Source: Proteobacteria bacterium ST_bin11 (GTDB lineage: Bacteria > Pseudomonadota > Gammaproteobacteria > Methylococcales > Methylomonadaceae). From it: a DNA stretch of 42,450 nucleotides. The stretch is taken from assembly GCA_002083615.1 (NCBI GenBank), contig MSXO01000024.1, forward strand, positions 25,379-67,828, written 5' to 3'. Both the position numbers and the translations under genes were made by a program. The notes below the pieces were generated by a model, which saw nothing but the letters and a program-made list of their open reading frames with translations, did no database searches and was not told where the DNA came from. This document shows, in pieces, positions 8,570 to 15,882 of this stretch (position 1 is the first letter of the stretch; each line of letters opens with the position of its first letter).

Positions 8570-9294
8570 TGGCGCGACTGGTTGCGGAACAGCTGTTTAA
8601 ACGCTACAACAACCGAAATGTGGTCGATGGCGTCAGTCTGCGGGTCGATACCGGGGAAGTAGTAGGTTTGCTGGGGCCGAATGGCGCAGGAAAAACCACC
8701 AGTTTTTACATGATGGTGGGCTTGGTTAAAGCCGACAGCGGCGAGATTTTTCTCGACGAGCAGCGTATCACGCATCATCCGATGCACCGGCGCGCACGCT
8801 TGGGGATAGGTTATCTAGCGCAAGAAGCTTCGGTTTTTCGTAAATTGAGCGTGGCCGATAATTTACGCGCGGTATTACAGATTCGGGCCGATTTGACCGA
8901 TGGGCAAATCGAGCTGTTGATTGACGAGTTACTCACAGAGTTTAATATCAACCACTTGCGAAATCAGTTGGCGCTGGGCCTATCAGGTGGCGAGCGGCGG
9001 CGGGTGGAAATTGCTCGGGCTTTGGCCAGCGAGCCGCAGTTTATCCTGCTGGACGAACCGTTTGCCGGTGTAGATCCGATTTCGGTGCTGGAGTTGCAAA
9101 AAATTATTGCCCACTTAAAGCATCGCGGTATCGGTATTTTGATTACCGAGCACAAAGTGAGGGAGACATTGGAGATTTGCGATCGCGCTTATATTTTGAA
9201 CAATGGGCAGGTTATTGCCGAAGGCCAGTCGCGCCAGTTGGTGGATAACGAAGAGGTGCGTAGAGTGTATCTGGGCGAGAAATTTAGTTTATGA
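8569..9294 (+). CDS. lptB: LptB, LPS export ATPase
   Basis: LptB powers LPS extraction from the inner membrane together with LptF and LptG (not in this window). The 241-aa ABC ATPase shows Walker A GPNGAGKTT (about residue 36), the Q-loop in YLAQEASVFRKL, the signature LSGGERRRVEIARAL, Walker B FILLDEPFAGVDP and switch His in LITEHKV. rpoN begins 13 bp downstream, the usual gammaproteobacterial arrangement. Confidence 0.97.
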   Translation: MARLVAEQLFKRYNNRNVVDGVSLRVDTGEVVGLLGPNGAGKTTSFYMMVGLVKADSGEIFLDEQRITHHPMHRRARLGIGYLAQEASVFRKLSVADNLRAVLQIRADLTDGQIELLIDELLTEFNINHLRNQLALGLSGGERRRVEIARALASEPQFILLDEPFAGVDPISVLELQKIIAHLKHRGIGILITEHKVRETLEICDRAYILNNGQVIAEGQSRQLVDNEEVRRVYLGEKFSL

Positions 9295-9307
9295 AATTCG
9301 AGTAGTC

Positions 9308-10744
9308 ATGAAGCAATCTCTACAACTCCGTATCGGTCAGAGTCTGACCATGACGCCGCAACTGCAGCAGGCCATCAAGCTGTTGCAGATGTCGACTTTG
9401 GACTTACAACAAGAAATCCAGCAAGCCCTGGAATCCAACATGATGTTGGAGATAGATGAAGAGGAATTGCCTAATCTCGAGTTTAGGGACAAAAAGCTCG
9501 ATAACGCCGATCAAGTTACCAGCGAGGGCTCGCAAACCGATATGCCGGATGAACTGCCGGTCGATGTCAGTTGGGACGACGTCTACGAAAGTTCGTTACC
9601 CAGCGGCGGTGATGAAGGCGATAGTCCGGAGTTTGAGGCTTTTCGTGGCAAGTCCTTGTCTTTAAGGGATCATCTGGTCTGGCAGTTGGAGTTAATTCCA
9701 GTTTCGGACCGCGACTACGCGATTGCAACGTCTATCATCGACGCAGTTAACGACGACGGTTATGTGACTAGCGAATTGACGGACATTTTCCAGGGCTTGC
9801 AGGACCAGCTCGAAGGCTTGGAAATGGATGAAGTCCTGGCTGTGTTGCATATGGTGCAAAACTTTGATCCTGTCGGCGTGGCAGCACTGGATTTAGCCGA
9901 TTGTCTGGGTTTACAGCTGCAGCAATTACCGGTTTCGACGCCTTATCGGGCGGAAGCTTTGGAGTTCGTGCACAGGCATTTGGATTTATTGGCCAGTTGC
10001 GATCAAGCCCGCTTGATGAAAAGGATAGGCTTGAGCGAGGATGTGCTGAAGGGGGTATTGGCGCTGATCAGAACTCTCGACCCCAAACCTGGCGCGCGCT
10101 TGCAGGAATCGGATGTTGAATACGTGGTGCCTGATGTGTTTGTCGCAAAGGTCAGCGGGCAGTGGCTGGTTAGTCTGAACCCGGAAATCGCACCCAAGTT
10201 GCGGGTAAATCCTTTTTATTCCGGGATGATTAAACGCGCCGACAATAGCCATGACAATGTCAGCATGAAGAATCATCTGCAAGAAGCACGCTGGTTTATT
10301 AAGAGCTTGCATAGTCGTAACGACACCTTGCTTCGCGTGGCCAGAAGCATCGTCGAGAAACAAGGCGATTTTTTCGAACACGGCGCGATTGCGATGAAGC
10401 CCATGGTGTTGCGCGACATTGCCGAGGAACTGGAATTACACGAGTCGACGATCTCTCGGGTTACCACGCAAAAGTACATGCACACGCCGCACGGTGTAAT
10501 CGAATTTAAATATTTCTTCTCCAGCCATGTCAGTACCGATGGCGGGGGTGAGTGTTCGGCGACCGCGATTCGGGCGCTGATAAAGGAGTTGGTCGGTAGT
10601 GAAAATCCGGCCAAGCCATTAAGCGATAGTAAAATATCGGACTTATTGAATGAGAAGGGCATTAATGTCGCGCGCCGCACCATTGCCAAATATCGGGAAG
10701 CGATGTCCATTCCTTCAACCAGCCAGCGGAAAAGGCACATTTGA
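9308..10744 (+). CDS. rpoN: RNA polymerase sigma-54 factor
   Basis: Sigma-54 directs RNA polymerase to -24/-12 promoters and needs AAA+ activators. The 478-aa protein has the Gln/Leu-rich region I (QSLTMTPQLQQAIKLLQMS), an acidic linker (about residues 55-110), the core-binding domain, a DNA-binding helix-turn-helix (ELHESTISRVTTQKYMHTP) and the C-terminal RpoN box (ARRTIAKYRE). I start at ATG 9308, where the conserved MKQSLQLR N-terminus begins. The frame stays open 35 codons further up, but that part lies inside lptB. Confidence 0.97.
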   Translation: MKQSLQLRIGQSLTMTPQLQQAIKLLQMSTLDLQQEIQQALESNMMLEIDEEELPNLEFRDKKLDNADQVTSEGSQTDMPDELPVDVSWDDVYESSLPSGGDEGDSPEFEAFRGKSLSLRDHLVWQLELIPVSDRDYAIATSIIDAVNDDGYVTSELTDIFQGLQDQLEGLEMDEVLAVLHMVQNFDPVGVAALDLADCLGLQLQQLPVSTPYRAEALEFVHRHLDLLASCDQARLMKRIGLSEDVLKGVLALIRTLDPKPGARLQESDVEYVVPDVFVAKVSGQWLVSLNPEIAPKLRVNPFYSGMIKRADNSHDNVSMKNHLQEARWFIKSLHSRNDTLLRVARSIVEKQGDFFEHGAIAMKPMVLRDIAEELELHESTISRVTTQKYMHTPHGVIEFKYFFSSHVSTDGGGECSATAIRALIKELVGSENPAKPLSDSKISDLLNEKGINVARRTIAKYREAMSIPSTSQRKRHI

Positions 10745-10783
10745 TCAATCTGGAAGAATAATTTTTAAAAACAGGAGTATTCC

Positions 10784-11074
10784 ATGCAAGTCAGTATCAC
10801 AGGTCACCACGTAGAAGTCACAGAAGCACTAAAAGCCTACGTAGATGAAAAAATTAGCAAAATTAAACGTCATTTCGACAATGTGGTTGATGTTCACGTC
10901 ATTTTGACCGTTGAGAAGCTGGAGCAAAAAGCCGAAGCAGCCGTGCAAATCAGCGGCGCCAAACTGTACGCCGAAGATGTACAGGAAGATATGTATGCTG
11001 CTATTGACAGCATGGTCGATAAGCTCGACAGACAAATCGTCAAACATAAAGAAAAAAATCAGAACCATCGTTAA
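10784..11074 (+). CDS. hpf: Ribosome hibernation promoting factor
   Basis: A 96-aa short-type HPF/YfiA-family protein that binds the 30S subunit in stationary phase and favours inactive 100S ribosome dimers. It starts MQVSITGHHVEVTEALKAYV and has the conserved KIxKIKRHFDNVVDVHVILTVEK pattern in parts. A strong AGGAG lies just upstream of the ATG. The position after rpoN is classic; ptsN, which normally comes next, is missing here. Confidence 0.95.
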   Translation: MQVSITGHHVEVTEALKAYVDEKISKIKRHFDNVVDVHVILTVEKLEQKAEAAVQISGAKLYAEDVQEDMYAAIDSMVDKLDRQIVKHKEKNQNHR

Positions 11075-11087
11075 TTTGAGCTTGAGC

Positions 11088-11121
11088 GATACAGAGTGAA
11101 TAGGGTTTTTTACTCTGTATC
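11088..11121 (+). promoter_or_regulatory. Perfect 10-bp hairpin in the rapZ leader
   Basis: GATACAGAGT (11088-11097) and ACTCTGTATC (11112-11121) are perfect complements separated by 14 nt, lying between hpf and rapZ. No U-tract follows the stem, so it is not a typical intrinsic terminator. The stem ends 9 nt before the preferred rapZ ATG and covers its ribosome-binding zone, so it could limit rapZ translation or mark an RNA processing point. The structure is visible; the role is inferred. Confidence 0.5.
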
Positions 11122-11130
11122 GGTTTGGAT

Positions 11131-11988
11131 ATGAAACTAGTCATCGTTAGCGGTTTATCGGGATCGGGTAAGAGTATCGCTTTGGATACCTTGGAAGACT
11201 GCGGTTATTACTGTATCGACAATCTTCCGATCACCTTACTAGAGGATTTTGTCAATCATGTGATGCTGAGAGATCCGGCCACCTACAGTAAAACAGCCAT
11301 CGGCATAGACGCCAGAAACCGTAATCAGAAGTTGGCGGATTTTCCGGAAAGTCTGAACTTTATTCGCAGCAAAGGTATTGATTGCGAATTGGTTTACATG
11401 GAAGCGGACGAAAACATCATTCTGAAGCGTTACAGTGAAACGCGCCGCCGCCATCCGTTGACGACCGAAAGCAGACCTTTGCGCGAGGCTTTGGAAATCG
11501 AACGCGAAATCGTGCGTCCTTTAGCCACCCACGCCGATATCGTCATCGATACCAGTTTTACCCACTACCATCAATTGCGGGACTTGCTGAAAAACCGATT
11601 GGGCGAAAAGGGTAAAAGTTCTTTGTCGATTTTGTTTCAGTCCTTCGGGTTTAAATACGGTATTCCGTTGGACGCGGATTTTGTATTCGACGCGCGCAGT
11701 TTGCCTAATCCCTATTGGGCGCCGGAACTGAGAGGATTGACCGGTAAGCACAGCGAGGTCATCGATTTTTTGCAGAACGAAGCTATCGTGAAAGAGTTTC
11801 TGCATGATATTGGCTTCTTCATTGGTCGCTGGGCGCCGCGCTTCGAGTCCGATAATCGCAGTTATTTAACCATTGCGATCGGTTGTACCGGCGGCCAACA
11901 TCGTTCGGTTTACCTGGTTGAGGCATTGAGTACGCACTTTCAAACTATTACTCCTAACGTTATCGTCAGGCATCGGGAATTGCGTTAA
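11131..11988 (+). CDS. rapZ: RapZ, RNase adapter / nucleotide-binding protein
   Basis: RapZ is a P-loop protein which in enterobacteria binds small RNAs and directs RNase E to the glmZ sRNA, tuning glucosamine-6-phosphate synthesis. The sequence has Walker A GLSGSGKS at residues 8-15 and the conserved C-terminal domain motif GCTGGQHRSVYLVEAL. I use ATG 11131 (285 aa, close to the E. coli protein) rather than the TTG at 11125. ptsN is absent between hpf and this gene. Its role in a methanotroph is inferred from homology only. Confidence 0.94.
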   Translation: MKLVIVSGLSGSGKSIALDTLEDCGYYCIDNLPITLLEDFVNHVMLRDPATYSKTAIGIDARNRNQKLADFPESLNFIRSKGIDCELVYMEADENIILKRYSETRRRHPLTTESRPLREALEIEREIVRPLATHADIVIDTSFTHYHQLRDLLKNRLGEKGKSSLSILFQSFGFKYGIPLDADFVFDARSLPNPYWAPELRGLTGKHSEVIDFLQNEAIVKEFLHDIGFFIGRWAPRFESDNRSYLTIAIGCTGGQHRSVYLVEALSTHFQTITPNVIVRHRELR

Positions 11989-11996
11989 CGCAATTC
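11977..11996. repeat. 20-bp perfect palindrome at the rapZ stop codon
   Basis: Positions 11977-11986 and 11987-11996 are exact reverse complements, spanning the last rapZ codons and the TAA. No clear run of T follows. It could be a transcript-stabilising or pausing hairpin between rapZ and mgtE. Confidence 0.4.
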
Positions 11997-12023
11997 TCCA
12001 GCCCTATTTCTTGGTTTTTACTC

Positions 12024-13382
12024 ATGACATCAGTAGCAAAGCTTGAAAATCCTGAGCATCTTTTAGACCGCGCCATCGACGTGCTGGCAAAAGATTCCCT
12101 GATCGAGATTAGAAATTTGGTGCGTTCCTTGTACCCGGCGGAAGCAGCGCATATTCTCGAATCTTTGGAGCCGGAACTGCGAACTAAGCTGTGGGCGATG
12201 ATGCCCCCCAGTGTGATCGGCGAGATTCTAGTCGAGATAAATGTCGAGGTAGGCAGTAGCTTGCTGAAAATCACCGACAGAAAGGACTTGATTGCGGCCA
12301 CCGAATCCCTGGGTGCTGACGGCATGGTCGATCTGCTCCATGTATTGCCCGAACCCTTGTTGTCGCAAGTGATGGAATCTATCGGCGTACATAACCGCAA
12401 TCGCATCGAAAAAGCGCTTAGCTATGGCGAGCATACCGCCGGTGGCTTGATGTCCGACGATATTTTGACCATTCGTGCGGATGTGACGCTGGATGTGGTG
12501 ACGCGTTATTTGCGGCTTCGCGGGAACATGCCTGCCGCTACCGACAGCCTAATTGTGGTGGACCGCAAAGAACAATTCCAGGGCTTGTTGCCGATTAATC
12601 AATTGTTGACCCACGATCCGCACACCAAGGTTGAGTCGATTATGGATACGCGTAGCTCAGGCATTCCGTATGGCATGCCCAGTCGGGATGTGGCCGGTTT
12701 ATTCGAGCGGCGAAAACTATTGTCAGCGCCGGTTTTAGCCGATGATGGCAAGGTATTGGGGCGCATCACTATTGACGATGTGGTCGGTTTGATCCGCGAT
12801 GAAGCCAATCACTCCTTAATGAGCATGGCCGGCTTGAGCGAAGAGCAGGATATGTTTGCGCCGGTGTTTACTAGTGCCAAGCGTCGTGCGCTGTGGCTAG
12901 GCGTGAATTTGCTTACCGCGTTCCTGGCCGCTTCGGTCATCGATTTGTTCGAAGCCACCATCCAACAGATCGTCGCATTGGCGGTATTGATGCCGATTGT
13001 TGCCAGTATGGGCGGTATCGCCGGTAGCCAGACGTTGACGCTGGTAGTCAGGGGCTTGGCTTTGCGGCAGGTTACCACCAGCAATGCTGTGAGTTTATTG
13101 TTTAAAGAGGTATCCGTGGGCCTGTTAAACGGCTTGGTATGGGCTGTTGTGGTAGCGATAGTGGCCGGCTTGTGGTTCCATAATCCGCACATAGGTATGC
13201 TACTCGGCGTGGCGATGTTGATCAATTTGGTCTGTGCAGCCTTATCAGGCGTGGCGATTCCGGTGTTATTGGACAAGATCGGTGTTGACCCAGCCTTGGC
13301 TGGCGGTGTACTGCTGACCACCGTTACCGATGTGGTTGGATTCATGGCGTTTTTAGGTTTGGCAACCTTGTTTTTACTGTAA
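12024..13382 (+). CDS. mgtE: MgtE-type magnesium transporter
   Basis: MgtE is a dimeric, magnesium-gated channel in the inner membrane. The 452-aa protein has the N-terminal helical domain (residues about 1-130), two CBS domains (about 135-260, including MSDDILTIRADVTL and the PVLADDGKVLGRITIDDVV repeat end) and five C-terminal membrane helices, with the pore motif PIVASMGGIAGSQTLTLVVR around residue 328. The cytoplasmic domains sense intracellular magnesium in known homologues. It lies 35 bp after rapZ on the same strand. Confidence 0.95.
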   Translation: MTSVAKLENPEHLLDRAIDVLAKDSLIEIRNLVRSLYPAEAAHILESLEPELRTKLWAMMPPSVIGEILVEINVEVGSSLLKITDRKDLIAATESLGADGMVDLLHVLPEPLLSQVMESIGVHNRNRIEKALSYGEHTAGGLMSDDILTIRADVTLDVVTRYLRLRGNMPAATDSLIVVDRKEQFQGLLPINQLLTHDPHTKVESIMDTRSSGIPYGMPSRDVAGLFERRKLLSAPVLADDGKVLGRITIDDVVGLIRDEANHSLMSMAGLSEEQDMFAPVFTSAKRRALWLGVNLLTAFLAASVIDLFEATIQQIVALAVLMPIVASMGGIAGSQTLTLVVRGLALRQVTTSNAVSLLFKEVSVGLLNGLVWAVVVAIVAGLWFHNPHIGMLLGVAMLINLVCAALSGVAIPVLLDKIGVDPALAGGVLLTTVTDVVGFMAFLGLATLFLL

Positions 13383-13450
13383 GGAACTGTGCTTTTTATC
13401 ACGGAAAATGATAGTATTTCTGGCATTCAGTAGCGGATTTTCCAAACTCG

Positions 13451-14191
13451 ATGTCAACCGGCGCACCTACTTCGCAAAAAACACCTTTGGAGTTTAAAAG
13501 CACATCTTTGACCGTGCCGGTCTTGTTGTTAGCCAGTAACGACATCTCTCTGATCGATCAACAGCTCAAAGAAAAGGTGGTTCAAGCCCCAGAGTTCTTT
13601 AAAAACTCGCCATTGCTGATCGATCTGCAAAAACTTAATGCGCAGAACCTGTCGATTGATTTTACCGAAATAGTCGCTATTGTCCGTCAGCACGGTTTCA
13701 TGCCTATTGGGTTGCGGGGTGGTACCGAACAACAAAATGCTGACGCCTTGGCAATGAATTTGCCTCAGCACTCGCTACACGGCAGCAATACGCCGTTGGT
13801 CAACAAAGCCCCGGTAAAAACCTTGCCGACACCTGCGGCGGAAGAGCAAAAACCGGCTAGCCAGTCGATAGAAAACAAGTTAGTTACCCAACCAATACGC
13901 TCGGGCCAACGAGTCTATGCCAAAGGCGACTTGATCGTCACTGCAACCGTTAGTGCCGGCGCGGAAATCATGGCGGAAGGTAATATTCACATTTATGGGT
14001 CCTTGCGCGGACGGGCTTTGGCGGGTGTGTTAGGTAATGTCAATAGCCGTATTTTTTGTTCGGATTTGCAGGCCGAACTCATTTCGATAGCGGGCATTTA
14101 TCAACTCAGCGACGATTTGAGCAAGTATCCCGCACACAAGCCCATACAGATCAGTCTGGATAACCAGACTCTGATTATCAAAGATATTTAA
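13451..14191 (+). CDS. minC: Septum site-determining protein MinC
   Basis: MinC inhibits FtsZ polymerisation away from midcell when recruited to the membrane by MinD. The 246-aa protein has an N-terminal FtsZ-inhibitory domain (about 15-115), a Pro/Gln-rich linker and the C-terminal beta-helix domain (about 142-240) with YAKGDLIVTATVSAGAEIMAEG and IYGSLRGRALAGV, which bind MinD and drive dimerisation. minD begins 21 bp downstream. Confidence 0.96.
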   Translation: MSTGAPTSQKTPLEFKSTSLTVPVLLLASNDISLIDQQLKEKVVQAPEFFKNSPLLIDLQKLNAQNLSIDFTEIVAIVRQHGFMPIGLRGGTEQQNADALAMNLPQHSLHGSNTPLVNKAPVKTLPTPAAEEQKPASQSIENKLVTQPIRSGQRVYAKGDLIVTATVSAGAEIMAEGNIHIYGSLRGRALAGVLGNVNSRIFCSDLQAELISIAGIYQLSDDLSKYPAHKPIQISLDNQTLIIKDI

Positions 14192-14212
14192 GCTTTTCTT
14201 GGAGGAACAACA

Positions 14213-15025
14213 TTGGCCAGAATTATCGTAGTAACATCGGGAAAAGGTGGGGTGGGCAAAACCACAACCAGTGCCGCTATCGCGATGGGTTTGGCGAAGC
14301 GCGGACATAAAACCGCTGTGATCGATTTCGATGTGGGGCTGCGTAATCTCGACTTAATCATGGGGTGCGAGCGTCGCGTGGTTTACGATTTGGTGAATGT
14401 CATTAACAACGAGGCGACCTTAAATCAGGCCTTGATTAGAGACAAGCGCTGCGACCAGTTATTTATATTGCCGGCATCGCAAACCCGTGATAAAGATGCC
14501 TTAACGACGGAAGGCGTTGGCAAAATCCTCGAAGAGTTGTCCAAAGACTTTAAATACATCGTTTGTGACTCGCCGGCAGGAATAGAGCGCGGTGCTACAC
14601 TTGCGATGTATTTCGCTGACGATGCGTTTGTAGTGACCAATCCGGAAGTGTCTTCAGTGAGAGATTCTGATCGTATGCTGGGTATTTTGTCCAGCAAGTC
14701 TCGCCGCGCAGAGAACGGGGAAGAGCCGATTAAGGAATATCTGTTATTGTCGCGCTATTCGCCGGATCGGGTTAAATTGGGCGAAATGCTCAGCGTCGAC
14801 GATGTGCAGGAAATCTTGTCGTTACATTTGCTCGGCGTTATCCCTGAGTCTAAGTCTGTGTTGAATGCGTCAAACTCCGGTACGCCGGTTATTCTCGACG
14901 AGCAAAGCGATGCAGGTCAGGCCTATGCGGATATCGTGGCGCGTTACTTGGGCGAAACCAAGCCACATCGTTTCATTGAGGAAGAGAAAAAGGGCTTATT
15001 AAGTAAGCTGTTCGGGAGCAAGTGA
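14213..15025 (+). CDS. minD: Septum site-determining protein MinD
   Basis: MinD is the membrane-associated ATPase that carries MinC and oscillates with MinE. The deviant Walker A motif GKGGVGKTT occupies residues about 10-18, followed by FDVGLRNLD, and a C-terminal amphipathic membrane-targeting helix (EEKKGLLSKLFGSK) is present. The start is TTG at 14213 with a strong GGAGGA ribosome site 6-11 nt upstream. The 270-aa length is standard. Confidence 0.98.
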   Translation: MARIIVVTSGKGGVGKTTTSAAIAMGLAKRGHKTAVIDFDVGLRNLDLIMGCERRVVYDLVNVINNEATLNQALIRDKRCDQLFILPASQTRDKDALTTEGVGKILEELSKDFKYIVCDSPAGIERGATLAMYFADDAFVVTNPEVSSVRDSDRMLGILSSKSRRAENGEEPIKEYLLLSRYSPDRVKLGEMLSVDDVQEILSLHLLGVIPESKSVLNASNSGTPVILDEQSDAGQAYADIVARYLGETKPHRFIEEEKKGLLSKLFGSK

Positions 15026-15279
15026 TGAGTCTCTTAGATTATTTCAGATCCTCGAAAACCAACACGGCATCGCTTGCCAAGGAAAGATTGCAAATTCTGG
15101 TCGCCCATGAGCGCGCATCCAGAAATCAGCCGTCCTATTTGCCGGCGTTACAACAAGAATTGTTGGCGGTAATCCGGAAATATGTCAATGTAGGGCAGGA
15201 TGCCATTACCGTTAATTTTGAACAAGATGGAAACCAGGAAACCCTGGAACTCAATATTGTGCTGCCTGATGAGCGTTAG
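15025..15279 (+). CDS. minE: Cell division topological specificity factor MinE
   Basis: MinE stimulates MinD ATPase and sets the midcell position of division. The 84-aa protein contains an N-terminal MinD-interacting segment (LAKERLQILVAHERA, about residues 18-32) and the C-terminal dimerisation domain. I use the ATG at 15025, which overlaps the minD stop (TGATG) and has GGGAG about 8 nt upstream; a GTG one codon earlier is the alternative. Confidence 0.96.
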   Translation: MSLLDYFRSSKTNTASLAKERLQILVAHERASRNQPSYLPALQQELLAVIRKYVNVGQDAITVNFEQDGNQETLELNIVLPDER

Positions 15280-15378
15280 TTGCGTTTGCTAGCTTAAGGT
15301 CACTTGTGTCGTGGAAGGCTAGATAGCGTAACTTGAAACCCCCGATTTTTTTTGTTGTTTAAATGATGAGGAGTTGAA

Positions 15379-15576
15379 ATGGTGGATACAATTGGTGAAG
15401 CAGCTGGAGCAGTCTGGCAATTTTTGGATACGCATGGCGAAGCTAGCGTCAATAAAGTCACAACCGAGACCGGCTTGGGTAAGAACGATGTGCAGCGGGC
15501 TATCGGTTGGTTGGCTAAAGAAGACAAACTTGTTATTGAAATGAAAGGGCGAGTCGAAACGCTTTCATTGAAGTAA
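15379..15576 (+). CDS. Winged helix-turn-helix protein (DUF2582 family)
   Basis: A 65-aa protein with the layout of a single small winged helix: helix AAGAVWQFLDTHG, then the recognition-like part VNKVTTETGLGKNDVQRAIGWLAKEDKL and a short C-terminal beta wing. It matches what I recall of the DUF2582 family, proposed to bind DNA, with no defined function. A GGAG lies 8 nt before the ATG. It stands alone 100 bp after minE and is not obviously part of that operon. Confidence 0.8.
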   Translation: MVDTIGEAAGAVWQFLDTHGEASVNKVTTETGLGKNDVQRAIGWLAKEDKLVIEMKGRVETLSLK

Positions 15577-15882
15577 AAGTTTTCCCGCATACCTGCTAAG
15601 GGTGAGCTAAGCTAGGCGACATTCAATACCGGTTTCTTGCCCGGTTAAGCGTCACCGAGGTTTGCCTTTAGGCAGGTATCCTAAATGCCGCAGTGTTTTG
15701 TTGGTAAATTTATTACCTGACTGGATGCGTGGCCCACTTAGACACGCGCCAAGCGCTCGGTCGAGATCAGATACTGCAGTAAACGCATTTGCGTGCGCCG
15801 AGGGATTGGCCTTGTGATGCCTTAAAAAAACTATAAAAATACTGATTCTAATAACCCTCAAACGCGGAGTCTTTCTCTCGAA
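15577..15882 (+). other. Structured non-coding leader upstream of the glucan synthase
   Basis: No ORF is convincing here, but nested complementary segments are present: 15589-15596 with 15672-15679, 15601-15605 with 15652-15656, and 15628-15632 with 15641-15645. Further hairpins lie at 15727-15731/15743-15747 and 15783-15787/15790-15794. The segment AGGCA near 15670 can pair either locally with TGCCT at 15663 or in the long-range stem. This could be a leader RNA or riboswitch-like element for the glucan synthase gene, or an independent small RNA. I recognise no known class. Confidence 0.35.

Noticed and set aside
9203..9307. 35-residue N-terminal extension of rpoN
   Set aside because: It lies entirely inside lptB in another frame, and the conserved sigma-54 N-terminus begins at 9308.
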